From: JANQRZ01 sp965215165 | GTDB lineage: Bacteria; Bacteroidota; Rhodothermia; Rhodothermales; JANQRZ01 | Direction of reading: 5' to 3' | Length of the DNA stretch: 64,000 bases | NCBI GenBank assembly: GCA_965215165.1 | Contig: CBDCCX010000006.1 | Location: forward strand, 3,439,169-3,503,168 | In this document: positions 15,504-23,194 of the stretch, piece after piece | Position numbering within the stretch: the first letter of the stretch is position 1 | How the letters are laid out: the number at the start of each line of letters is the position of its first letter | Program-made: the position numbers and the translations under genes | The notes under the pieces: generated by a model | What the model was told of the DNA's origin: nothing | Database searches by the model: none | What the model saw: the letters and a program-made list of their open reading frames with translations, nothing else

Positions 15504-16832
15504 TCACGCATCGAGGGCGGCGCGCAGGCTCGCCGTGGCGTCGGGCTCGGCCGGCTCGGCGACGCTTTGGCGGAGGAAGGCGGTGAGCGCGCCGTGCGCG
15601 TCGAGGGCGCGGTCGGTCTGGGCGTCGTGCCCGCGCTCGTAGGCCCCGATGCGGACGAGGTCTTCGATCGTGCGGTAGTCCGCGAGCAGGCGGCGCGCCT
15701 CGTCCGCGGTCGCGAGGGCGTGGGGCGAGACGACGCGCGGCATCACCCGGCTGACGCTCGCCGGCACGTCGATGGCCGGGAAGTGGCCCGCGTGGGCGAG
15801 GGCGCGCGAGAGCACGATGTGCCCGTCGAGGATGCCGCGCGCGGCGTCGGCGACCGGGTCGTTCATGTCGTCGCCGTCGACGAGCACGGTGAAGATGCCC
15901 GTGATGGTGCCGCTCGCGCCCGGCCCGGCGCGCTCCAGCAGGCGCGGCAAGAGGGCGAACACGCTCGGCGTGTAGCCCCGCGTCGTCGGCGGCTCCCCGA
16001 CGGCCAGGCCGATCTCGCGCTGCGCCATCGCCACGCGCGTCACCGAGTCCATCGTCAGCAGCACGTCGAGGCCGCGGTCGCGGAAGTGCTCGGCCAAGGC
16101 CATCGCCACGCTCGCGCCCTTGACCCGGCTCATCGCCGCCTGGTCGCCGGTCACGGCGACGACCACCGAGCGCCGCAGGCCGTCCTCGCCGAGGTTGTCC
16201 TCGACGAACTCGCGCACCTCGCGCCCGCGCTCGCCGACGAGCGCGATCACGTTGACGTCGGCCTCGGCGCGCCGCGCGATCATCCCCAAGAGCGTGCTCT
16301 TGCCGACCCCGGAGCCGGCGAAGATCCCGATCCGCTGCCCCTTGCCGATGGTCAGGAAAGCGTCGATCGCGCGGACGCCCGTCGCCATCGGCTCGGCGAT
16401 GGTGCGGCGCGACAGCGGCGACGGCGGCTCGGCGTGGACCGCCCGCTCCTCGGCCGACCGGATCGGCCCCTTGCCGTCGAGCGGCCGGCCGTTCGCGTCG
16501 ATCACGCGGCCCAGGAGCGCGTCGCCGACCCGGACGGTCAGCGGCAGGCGCGAGCGCTCGACGAGGAAGCCCGCCTGCAGGCCGTGGGTCTCCTCGAGCG
16601 GCATCAGGACGGTCCGCCCGTCGCGCACGCCGACGACCTCGGCCCGCAGCGAGCGCCCGCGGCCCTCGCCGTCGGCGCGGATCGTGCACAGCTCGCCGAC
16701 GGCCGCGTCCAGCCCGCTCGCCTCGATCAGCAGGCCGACGACCGACTGCACGCGGCCGTAGGCCACCGGCCCCGGCGGTGCCTCGTGGAGCTGCGCCAGG
16801 CTCTGGGCGACGAACGACAGCGGCTCAGGCAT
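15504..16832 (-). CDS. fliI: Flagellum-specific ATPase FliI
   Basis: The 442-residue product is the export ATPase. The Walker A motif FAGSGVGKST lies at residues 171-180, the catalytic Glu region in ALVGERGREV at about 197-206, and the Walker B Asp at 262 in LDVLLTMDSVTR. The family segment GEPPTTRGYTPSVFALLPRL follows. It energises initial unfolding of export substrates and works with FliH and FliJ. The start overlaps the end of fliH by 8 bp. Confidence 0.97.
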   Translation of the reverse strand: MPEPLSFVAQSLAQLHEAPPGPVAYGRVQSVVGLLIEASGLDAAVGELCTIRADGEGRGRSLRAEVVGVRDGRTVLMPLEETHGLQAGFLVERSRLPLTVRVGDALLGRVIDANGRPLDGKGPIRSAEERAVHAEPPSPLSRRTIAEPMATGVRAIDAFLTIGKGQRIGIFAGSGVGKSTLLGMIARRAEADVNVIALVGERGREVREFVEDNLGEDGLRRSVVVAVTGDQAAMSRVKGASVAMALAEHFRDRGLDVLLTMDSVTRVAMAQREIGLAVGEPPTTRGYTPSVFALLPRLLERAGPGASGTITGIFTVLVDGDDMNDPVADAARGILDGHIVLSRALAHAGHFPAIDVPASVSRVMPRVVSPHALATADEARRLLADYRTIEDLVRIGAYERGHDAQTDRALDAHGALTAFLRQSVAEPAEPDATASLRAALDA

Positions 16833-17631
16833 CGTCGTCGAGCTCGGCGTCGGCGTCGTCCGGCAGGCCGAGGCGGTCTCGGAGCTGCCCGAGCAGCTCG
16901 GCCCGGACGCGGCGGACCGCCGCCTTCGGGGTTTCGACGAGCCAGTCTCCCTCGGCGAGGGACGGGTCCGTGGTCCAGCGAAGGCCGGGGAAGGTGGCGT
17001 CGAGGTGCTCGGCCAGGCCGTGCTCTTGCAGCCGCAGCCGGTCGGCCGGGTGGAGCGTCAGGGTCAGCGGGGCCTCCTCGGCGAGCTGCTCAACGGCGGC
17101 GGTGAGGGCCTCCTCCCCGAGGGCACGGAGGCCGTCCGGCAGGGGCGCGTCGAGGAGCGCCTCGGCCGTGTCGATCGCGAGCTGCACCAGCAAGGGTTCG
17201 GCGCGGCGGAGGTGGTCGGTCCAGCGAGCGCGCAGGCGCTTGGCGTCCTCGGCGAAGGCAGAGCGGTCGGCGTCGCGGTCGGCTTCGGCCTCGGCCTCGG
17301 CGGCGTTCGCTCCTTCAGCCAGGCCCTCGGCCCGACCGGCGGCAAAGGCCTCCTCGCGCGCGGCGGCGACAGCCTCGGCGAGCGCCGCGTCGGCCTCCGC
17401 CTGCCAAGCGGCGTGGGCCTCGTCCAGCGGGCTCGGCTCGGGGTCCGGCGGCGATTCGGGAAGCGCCTCCGGCGGCGCATCCAGCGGGAGGTCCGGCGTC
17501 CAGCTCGCCTCGATCTCGAACGGCTGCGCGAGCAGGCGCGCCTCGGCGCTCCGCAGCACCCCGCGCCGCCGGAACGGCTCTGCGGCCGGGGCCGGGGCGA
17601 GGCGATTGCGCTTGAGGAGAGGAGAGGACAT
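16825..17631 (-). CDS. fliH: Flagellar assembly protein FliH
   Basis: The 268-residue product has a Pro-rich N-terminus, a long Ala/Glu-rich helix with AxxxGxxxG-like repeats (AREEAFAAGRAEGLAEGANA), and a C-terminal domain (LLVQLAIDTAEALLDAPLPD, LHPADRLRLQEHG, GDWLVETPKAAVRRVRAELL) matching the FliH/HrpE family. FliH dimers regulate FliI and tether it to FliN. It starts 75 bp after fliG. Confidence 0.92.
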   Translation of the reverse strand: MSSPLLKRNRLAPAPAAEPFRRRGVLRSAEARLLAQPFEIEASWTPDLPLDAPPEALPESPPDPEPSPLDEAHAAWQAEADAALAEAVAAAREEAFAAGRAEGLAEGANAAEAEAEADRDADRSAFAEDAKRLRARWTDHLRRAEPLLVQLAIDTAEALLDAPLPDGLRALGEEALTAAVEQLAEEAPLTLTLHPADRLRLQEHGLAEHLDATFPGLRWTTDPSLAEGDWLVETPKAAVRRVRAELLGQLRDRLGLPDDADAELDDDA

Positions 17632-17706
17632 GGGGATAGACGAGGATGGGAAAAGTGGAGCGAGGGGCGGGCGGGACGGACATTCGATCTCCTCCGCGTT
17701 CGTCTG

Positions 17707-18741
17707 CTAGACCAGCACCTCCTCTTTCTGCTGGGCCGAGAGCGTGACCTCGCCGCGCTCCTCCAGGTCCTGCGCCACCTCGACGATCCGGCTCTGCGCC
17801 TCCTCGACGTCGGTGACGCGGACCGGCCCGAGCAGCTCGATCTCCTCGACGATGGACTCGCGGACGCGCTCGCTGACGTTGGCGAGCACCTTCTCCTTGA
17901 GCTCGTCCGGCGAGCCCTTGAGCGCGAGCGCCAGGTCCTTCTGGTCGACGCCGGTGAGCAGGCGCTGGAGGTCGCGGCCCTCGACCGAGATCAGGTCGTC
18001 GAAGACGAACATGAAGCCCTTGATGGAGCCGGCCAGCTCGGGCGAGCGCTCGCGCAGGGCGTCCATGATCGCCGCACCCGTCGAGCGGCCGGCGCTGTTG
18101 AGGATAGCCGCCACCTTCTCGACGCCGCCCTGGGCGCTCGCGCCGCCGAAGACGGGGCCGAGCTCCTGGCGGATCACCTCCTCGACCTCGGCCAGCAGGT
18201 CGGGGGCGGCCTCGTTCATCGTCGCGAGGCGGTAGACGACCTCGCTCTGGAAGTCGGGGCCGAGCGCGGCGAGGACCTCGCTGGCCTTGCGGGCGCTCAT
18301 CCGGTCGAGGATGAGGGCGGCCGTCTGGGGGTGCTCGCCGCGGACGAAGCCGACGACCTGGTCCGTCGTGACGGTCTGGAGCAGCTCGAAGGCGGACCGC
18401 GCGGTGGCGGCCTCGACCTTGACCATCACCTGGTCGGCCCGCTCGTTGCCGACCGCGTTGAGCAGCATCTCGCGCGCGACCGAGGCCCCGCCCTGGACGA
18501 GGTGGTTCGAGTCGAACGTCGCGTCGCGGTAGTCGAGCAGCACGCTCTCGACGACCTCGGCCGAGACGTTGCGCAGGCGCGCGATCTCGACCGAGATCTT
18601 CTCGAGGTCAGCGTCGGGCAGCAGCGGCATGATCTTGGTCGCGGCCTCGACGCCGAGCGTGGTCAGCAGCACGGCCCCGCGCTGCGCGCCGGAGAGCGCC
18701 GTCGGGTCCTTGGCCGCAGGGGCGAATGGGGAGGGGATCAT
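17707..18741 (-). CDS. fliG: Flagellar motor switch protein FliG
   Basis: The 344-residue product from ATG 18741 has the three FliG domains. The N-terminal part (LSGAQRGAVLLTTLGVEAAT) binds FliF. The middle part carries the EHPQTAALIL motif (preceded by GFVRG). The C-terminal torque domain has FDDLISVEGRDLQRLLTGVD and KDLALALKGSPDELKEKVLA, with the usual charged residues. A longer open frame upstream to 20484 is only a shadow of fliF. It is 5 bp downstream of fliF. Confidence 0.96.
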   Translation of the reverse strand: MIPSPFAPAAKDPTALSGAQRGAVLLTTLGVEAATKIMPLLPDADLEKISVEIARLRNVSAEVVESVLLDYRDATFDSNHLVQGGASVAREMLLNAVGNERADQVMVKVEAATARSAFELLQTVTTDQVVGFVRGEHPQTAALILDRMSARKASEVLAALGPDFQSEVVYRLATMNEAAPDLLAEVEEVIRQELGPVFGGASAQGGVEKVAAILNSAGRSTGAAIMDALRERSPELAGSIKGFMFVFDDLISVEGRDLQRLLTGVDQKDLALALKGSPDELKEKVLANVSERVRESIVEEIELLGPVRVTDVEEAQSRIVEVAQDLEERGEVTLSAQQKEEVLV

Positions 18742-18746
18742 GGCGG

Positions 18747-20402
18747 TCAGTTGGCGAGCGCGTGCTCCTGGTCCTGGGCGAGCCAGACGCGGATCAGCTC
18801 GGCGGTCTCCTCGGGCTGCTCGATGGCCTGCTGCTTGGTCTCCTCGTACATCGCCTCGCGGGCTTCGAGGCGGGCGCGGGCGCGGTCGGAGAGCTTGCGC
18901 GTGTAGAAGTCGCCGCTGTCGCCGAACTCGGCGAGCGCGTCGGGGTCGTCGCCGTCGGCGTGGGCGGGGAGGGCCCCGGCGGTCTGCGCGCCGGGCAGGG
19001 CGGGGGCACCGGCCTGGGCGGCGAGCTCGCCGGCGGTGTGGCGGCCGAGCACGGGGTCGGTGCGGACCAAGTCGAGCGGGTCGCCGGCGGCGTCGGCGAC
19101 GCGGCGGACCGAGGAGCGGATGAGCCACGCGGCCAGGCCGAGCGCGAGCACCATCAGCCCGTAGCGGAGGTAGAGCCGGAGGCGCTCGGCGCGCTCGTGC
19201 TCGCGCAGCTCGGCCACCACCTGGTCGTCGATCGAGGTGTCGAACTTGGCCTGGTGGATGGCGAAGCGGTCGCCGCGCTCGGGGTTGAAGCCGACGGCGT
19301 TCTTGACGAGCGCCTCGACCTCGCTGATCTCGCGGTCGGTGTAGGGGACCGGCTCGGGGGCCGCGTCCTCGTCGCCCTCCGGCGCGGCGGGGGCGGGGCG
19401 GTGGTCGAGGATGACCGAGACGGTGAGGTAGTCCACGTCGCCGATGCTCTTCTCGGAGCGCCGGCGGGTGCGCGAGAGCTCGTAGTTGCGGACGGTCGAG
19501 TTGGAGGCGTCGAACTCGGCGTTCTCCTCGAGGCGCTCCTCGCTGATGACGGTCGCGCTCTCGGGATCGATGTCCTCGGACTCCTGGACGCTGCGGCTGA
19601 AGTCGAGCGCGGCGGCGATGCGGACGACGGCCCGGCCCGGCCCGAGCACGCGGTCGAGCATCGACTGCCCGCTCTCGGTGAGGTGGCTCTCGACGGCGCG
19701 CTGGGTGCGGAGCTGGTTCGAGGTGAGCGTCAGGTCGGCGTTGCCGGCGTCGGGGTTGGAGAGGAGCGTCCCGCGCGCGTCGAGCACGGTCACGTCGGCG
19801 ACGGCCATGCCCTCGACGGCCCCGGCCACGAGCGAGGCGATGCCCTCGACCTGGCCGCGGTCGAGCGAGCCGCTGCCGGCGAGCTGGAGGACGACGCTCG
19901 CGCTGGGCTTGGTCTGCTGCTCGCGGAACGGGCTGCGCTCGGGGAGCACCAGGTGGACCCGCGCCTGCGCCACCTGGCGGACGTTCGAGACGGTCCGCGC
20001 GAGCTCGCCCTCGAGGGCGCGCTTGTAGTTGAGCCGCTGCATGAAGTCCGTCATCCCAAGCGTCCCGCCGTCGAACAGCTCGTAGCCCACCGGCCCCTCG
20101 GCGACGACGCCCTCGCCGGCGAAGCGGAGGCGGAGGTCGTAGACCTGGTCGCGCGGGACGTAGACGGCCGTCCCGCCCTCCTCGAGCTGGTACGGGATGT
20201 CGTCGGCGCGGAGCGACTCCACGACGCGGCTGGCGTCGGTGGCCTCGAGCCGGCCGAAGAGGAGGGCGTAGTCGGGCTGGCTGGCCCAGTACGCGACCCC
20301 GCCGAGCACCGCCACGCCGCCGACGAGCACCGCCCCGAGGGCGAGCTGCTGGCCGAGCGCGAGCCGGGCGAGGAACTGACGGATGTTGTCGAGAAAAGCC
20401 AC
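18747..20402 (-). CDS. fliF: Flagellar MS-ring protein FliF
   Basis: The 551-residue product starts with GTG at 20402. It has an N-terminal membrane helix (LGAVLVGGVAVLGGVAYWAS), the ring-building motifs (LLFGRLEATDASRVVESLRA, RVHLVLPERSPFREQQTKPS), a periplasmic YscJ/FliF region, and a second helix near residue 445 (YGLMVLALGLAAWLI). The C-terminal tail that binds FliG is acidic. It forms the MS ring and the housing of the export gate. Confidence 0.96.
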   Translation of the reverse strand: MAFLDNIRQFLARLALGQQLALGAVLVGGVAVLGGVAYWASQPDYALLFGRLEATDASRVVESLRADDIPYQLEEGGTAVYVPRDQVYDLRLRFAGEGVVAEGPVGYELFDGGTLGMTDFMQRLNYKRALEGELARTVSNVRQVAQARVHLVLPERSPFREQQTKPSASVVLQLAGSGSLDRGQVEGIASLVAGAVEGMAVADVTVLDARGTLLSNPDAGNADLTLTSNQLRTQRAVESHLTESGQSMLDRVLGPGRAVVRIAAALDFSRSVQESEDIDPESATVISEERLEENAEFDASNSTVRNYELSRTRRRSEKSIGDVDYLTVSVILDHRPAPAAPEGDEDAAPEPVPYTDREISEVEALVKNAVGFNPERGDRFAIHQAKFDTSIDDQVVAELREHERAERLRLYLRYGLMVLALGLAAWLIRSSVRRVADAAGDPLDLVRTDPVLGRHTAGELAAQAGAPALPGAQTAGALPAHADGDDPDALAEFGDSGDFYTRKLSDRARARLEAREAMYEETKQQAIEQPEETAELIRVWLAQDQEHALAN

Positions 20403-20420
20403 GGAGCGATTTTAGACTGT

Positions 20421-20480
20421 GGAGTGGGGATTTGGGATTGGGAGGGTGCGGCGAGAAATCCGCAATCCCCAATCGGCCAT
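20421..20480. repeat. Inverted repeat in fliE-fliF spacer
   Basis: GGGGATTTGGGATT on the left pairs with AATCCGCAATCCCC on the right (12 of 14 positions), around a GC-rich loop. It fills most of the 87-bp spacer and resembles other spacer inverted repeats in the window in layout, not in sequence. Confidence 0.6.
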
Positions 20481-20489
20481 CCAAAACCG

Positions 20490-20798
20490 TCAGACTTGCA
20501 TCCGCATCAGCTCCTGGTAGGTCTCGAGCATCCGGTTGCGGACCTCGGTCATGAGCTGGAAGTGGAGCTTGGCCTCGTTCATCGAGATCATCACCTCGTG
20601 GACGTTCTCCTGCTCGCCGGCCACGAACGCCTCGACGTGCTCGTCGGCGACCTTCTGCGAGGTGTCGACCTGGTCGATGGCGTCGGCGAGGGTGTCGCTG
20701 AAGCCGGTGCCCTCGGGGACGTCGACGCCGAAGGGCTGGCGGGCGAAGCCGTCGGTGCCGGTGGCGGGGCGTAAGCGCTGGAGCTCAGTAACGGTCAT
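20490..20798 (-). CDS. fliE: Flagellar rod-MS ring junction protein FliE
   Basis: The 102-residue product has the FliE C-terminal signature: FSDTLADAIDQVDTSQKVAD, then EQENVHEVMISMNEAKLHFQ and LMTEVRNRMLETYQELMRMQ. FliE joins the MS ring to the proximal rod and is the first exported rod component. Length is as expected. It follows an unnamed small gene after flgC and precedes fliF. Confidence 0.96.
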   Translation of the reverse strand: MTVTELQRLRPATGTDGFARQPFGVDVPEGTGFSDTLADAIDQVDTSQKVADEHVEAFVAGEQENVHEVMISMNEAKLHFQLMTEVRNRMLETYQELMRMQV

Positions 20799-20805
20799 GG
20801 CGAGG

Positions 20806-21081
20806 CTAGGCGTGGAGGTCGAGGCGGCCCCCGATGGCGTCGGGCTGGACGGCGTGCGCTTCGCGGTCGGGGCCGTAGAGGCGCTGCGTCAGCTCGGGCG
20901 CGGGCGGGAAGTAGCGGTCGATCATGCGCTGCTCGTCGGCCGAGAGCCCGCCGGACGGCGCGGCGGTCGATGCGGCAGCCGACGTTTGCGCCGGCTTGGC
21001 GTCGGCCGGAGCGTTTGGAGTCGGCTGGGCCGGGGGCGTTTGGAGGCGGCTGGCGGCGACGCCGAGGTGCGGGATCTTCAT
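20806..21081 (-). CDS. Unnamed small flagellar-operon protein between flgC and fliE
   Basis: The 91-residue product has a Pro/Ala/Thr-rich N-terminal half and a more ordered C-terminal half, GLSADEQRMIDRYFPPAPEL followed by TQRLYGPDREAHAVQPDAIG and GRLDLHA. There is no signal peptide or membrane segment. It is tightly placed in the operon, 46 bp after flgC and 7 bp before fliE, so it is expressed with the basal-body genes. I do not recognise it as a named flagellar protein; the disordered N-terminus would suit an export substrate or chaperone, which is inference. Confidence 0.7.
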   Translation of the reverse strand: MKIPHLGVAASRLQTPPAQPTPNAPADAKPAQTSAAASTAAPSGGLSADEQRMIDRYFPPAPELTQRLYGPDREAHAVQPDAIGGRLDLHA

Positions 21082-21127
21082 AGCAGTCGGGAAGTGGGGA
21101 GGAGCAAGGGAGGACGAACCGGCTGTG

Positions 21128-21634
21128 CTAGATCTCCATCGTGCGCTTGAGCATCTCCTTGACCGCCTGGACGGTCGTGAGGTTGGCCTCGTAGACGCGG
21201 TTGGCCGAGATCATGTGGGCCATCTCCTCGACCACGTTGACGTCGGGGTAGTGGACGTAGCCCTCGGCGTCGGCGTTGGGGTGGTCGGGGTCGTACTCGG
21301 TCCGCTCGGCGTCGATCTCGGCGATGTCGGTGGTCGGCCCGGTGTCGCGGTTGCGGAAGCGGCCGGTGAGCTGGCCGCTAGGGAAGTGGCGGTCGTCGGT
21401 GGTGCGGAGGCGGCTCTGAGCCTCGGTGAGCGAGCGGCCGAAGCGGGAACTGCCTGTCGGGTCGGCGGTCTGGACGGCGCGCTTGATGGCGTAGGCCTCG
21501 CCGTCCTGGGCGCGGGAGGAGGTGGCGTTGGCGATGTTGTCGGTCGCCGCGCCGAGCGCCAGGCGCTGGGCCTCGAGCCCGCGCGCGGCGGTGCGGAAGA
21601 CGGAGAACGACGGCGTGTTCTTGATGATCGGCAT
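21128..21634 (-). CDS. flgC: Flagellar proximal rod protein FlgC
   Basis: The 168-residue product from ATG 21634 has the rod N-terminal helix (SFSVFRTAARGLEAQRLALG, ATDNIANATSS) and the C-terminal rod signature (DPDHPNADAEGYVHYPDVNV, VEEMAHMISANRVYEANLTT). It builds the proximal rod with FlgB and FlgF. It is slightly longer than the usual 135-150 owing to a central insertion. The longer frame to 21724 adds a sequence without rod character. Confidence 0.95.
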   Translation of the reverse strand: MPIIKNTPSFSVFRTAARGLEAQRLALGAATDNIANATSSRAQDGEAYAIKRAVQTADPTGSSRFGRSLTEAQSRLRTTDDRHFPSGQLTGRFRNRDTGPTTDIAEIDAERTEYDPDHPNADAEGYVHYPDVNVVEEMAHMISANRVYEANLTTVQAVKEMLKRTMEI

Positions 21635-21723
21635 GGCGGAGAGCTGGGCGTGCGAGAAGCGGGGTGGGTGGGGGGAGCGTTTGGGCAGGGGCCGGGCTGC
21701 GGCCCCCCGCTCCCGTCCACCCA

Positions 21724-22062
21724 TTAGCCGGTGCGGCCGGTGATGCCGGTGCGGAGGATGTCGAAGTGCTCGCGGAGCGCGCGCGAGGTGAGCTGCGTCC
21801 GCATCTGGGTGTCGGCGAGGCTCATCATCTCCTCCTCGAGGAACGCCGGGGCGTCCTCGATCTCGTAGCGCCCCTGGACGTCCTCGGGCGTGCGGAGCGA
21901 CGGCGTGCTCCGGCGGCGGAGCTGCAGCTCATCCTCGAAGCGGACGGTCTCGCGCTGGTAGTCCGGCGTGTCGAGGTTGGCGATGTTGTCGGCGAGGGCC
22001 TGGCTCCGCATCGCGTACGCCTGCATGGCGTGGCGGAGGACGGAGAGCGTGGGGGTGTCCAT
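21724..22062 (-). CDS. flgB: Flagellar proximal rod protein FlgB
   Basis: The 112-residue product starts MDTPTLSVLRHAMQAYAMRS, followed by the rod motif LADNIANLDTPDYQRETVRF. The C-terminal helix reads MMSLADTQMRTQLTSRALRE. It forms the proximal rod with FlgC. It heads the long basal-body operon running down to flgE; a sigma54-like site lies about 94 bp upstream. Confidence 0.95.
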   Translation of the reverse strand: MDTPTLSVLRHAMQAYAMRSQALADNIANLDTPDYQRETVRFEDELQLRRRSTPSLRTPEDVQGRYEIEDAPAFLEEEMMSLADTQMRTQLTSRALREHFDILRTGITGRTG

Positions 22063-22155
22063 GGTCGTCGGGGGCCGGGTCGTCGGGAGCGCGTGGCTGC
22101 TCCTGGCCTGACAACGACTGTGCCGCCGCGCGGTCGCGGTGCGCTGGGGCGGGCG

Positions 22156-22170
22156 GCAGACCGTGCCCCA
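22156..22170 (-). promoter_or_regulatory. Candidate sigma54 promoter for the flgB operon
   Basis: On the minus strand the site reads TGGGGCACGGTCTGC, with GG-N10-GC spacing and 7 of 11 consensus positions. It lies in the gap between flgB and the divergent sensor kinase gene and points at flgB. This is a moderate match. Confidence 0.4.
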
Positions 22171-22178
22171 GGGCGGAA

Positions 22179-22205
22179 CGGGTCTGGTTTATGCCCACAG
22201 ACCCG
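22179..22205. promoter_or_regulatory. Perfect 8-bp inverted repeat in the flgB-kinase divergent gap
   Basis: CGGGTCTG (22179-22186) and CAGACCCG (22198-22205) are exact inverted repeats separated by 11 bp. The site is just upstream of the sigma54-like flgB promoter, so it could be an activator-binding site for the linked response regulator. That role is inferred from position. Confidence 0.4.
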
Positions 22206-22317
22206 GCACCTACCGCCCTGGCGCGCCCTGCGCCGAGGCGCTCTCCCTCCACCGCCCGAAGGCCTCGGCCGGGAAGAACCTCCCACGCCGCCCCGGAAAA
22301 ACTTGCCGCCGCCCCCT

Positions 22318-23052
22318 ATGCAGCTCTCCGACCCAACGCCCTCCGACTTCCCCTCGCTCGACGATCCCTCGCTGGCCGACCTCGCCCAGGTGCTCGCCCA
22401 CCGCCTGCGGAGCCCGCTCACCAGCATCCAGTGCTACACGGACCTGCTTGCCGACCGCCTCGGCACGGCCGAGGAGCGCGACATGGCGCTCCGCATCTTC
22501 GAGGGCGTCGCCGCCATCGAGGACGTGCTGGCCGACCTCCAGCGGTTCAGCGTCGCCCTCACGCCGGTGCTCCGCCCGCTCGACGCCTGCCGCCTGACGA
22601 AAGACGTGATCGACGGCCTGGGCGAGGGGGCCCGCGTCACGCTCGACGCGCCGCCGAGCGCCCCCGTCGAGGCCGACCCGCAGCTCCTCCGCCAGGCCCT
22701 GCTCATCCTGCTCCGCAACGCCCTCGACGCCGTACCCGTCTCGACCGTCCGCCTCGCCATCGAGCTCGACGCCGACGGTTGCTCGCCGAGTGCCTCGACG
22801 GTGCAGTTCGAGGTGTGGAACGCGGGCGCGCTCCCCGACGCCGAGCGCGCCTTCGCGCCGTTCTTCACGACCAAGTCCCAGAACCTCGGCCTCGGCCTGT
22901 CGATGGCCCGCCGCATCGCCGTCGCCCACGGCGGGAGCCTGTGCGTGGCCGCGAGCGACCCCGAGGCCCCGGACGCCGGCGTCACGTTTACGCTTCTACT
23001 GCCGGCCGGTGGGAATGACGATGAGACAAAGCACAAAGGCGATGGAAAATAA
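22318..23052 (+). CDS. Flagellar sensor histidine kinase (FleS/FlrB-like)
   Basis: The 244-residue product from ATG 22318 is a soluble histidine kinase. The H-box is VLAHRLRSPLTSIQCYTDLL with His28, the N-box is LLRNALDAV (Asn134), and the G/F boxes are FAPFFTTKSQNLGLGLSMAR and IAVAHGG. There is no transmembrane segment and almost no sequence before the H-box, so no sensor domain. FleS and FlrB phosphorylate a sigma54 activator that turns on basal-body and hook genes, and the adjacent gene encodes such an activator. The assignment to flagella rests on context. Confidence 0.88.
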   Translation: MQLSDPTPSDFPSLDDPSLADLAQVLAHRLRSPLTSIQCYTDLLADRLGTAEERDMALRIFEGVAAIEDVLADLQRFSVALTPVLRPLDACRLTKDVIDGLGEGARVTLDAPPSAPVEADPQLLRQALLILLRNALDAVPVSTVRLAIELDADGCSPSASTVQFEVWNAGALPDAERAFAPFFTTKSQNLGLGLSMARRIAVAHGGSLCVAASDPEAPDAGVTFTLLLPAGGNDDETKHKGDGK

Positions 23053-23194
23053 AGCCTGTTAATTTGGAGCTTAGCGCCCGACCGTCGTTCGGGTATGTGA
23101 TTTGTTGAAGCGTCCGGTTTGGAGGCCGGCCCGCGCCGCGTGTGCGGTGCCCGGCCCTCCCGTCCCGCGACCGCCATCTCACTTCGCCCCCGCT

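Noticed and set aside
17707..20484. A 925-residue minus-strand frame that could look like a FliF-FliG fusion
   Set aside because: Only the last 344 residues are FliG. The upstream part is an Arg/Pro-rich out-of-frame reading of fliF, which has its own intact frame (18747-20402).
22218..22232. Sigma54 promoter for the kinase gene (TGGCGCGCCCTGCGC)
   Set aside because: GG-N10-GC spacing is present, but the sequence is a GC-only run in which such matches are expected by chance and the TT of the -12 box is missing.
23070..23100. Terminator between the kinase and response regulator genes
   Set aside because: The stem CCCGA/TCGGG is only 5 bp and no T-run follows on the plus strand.
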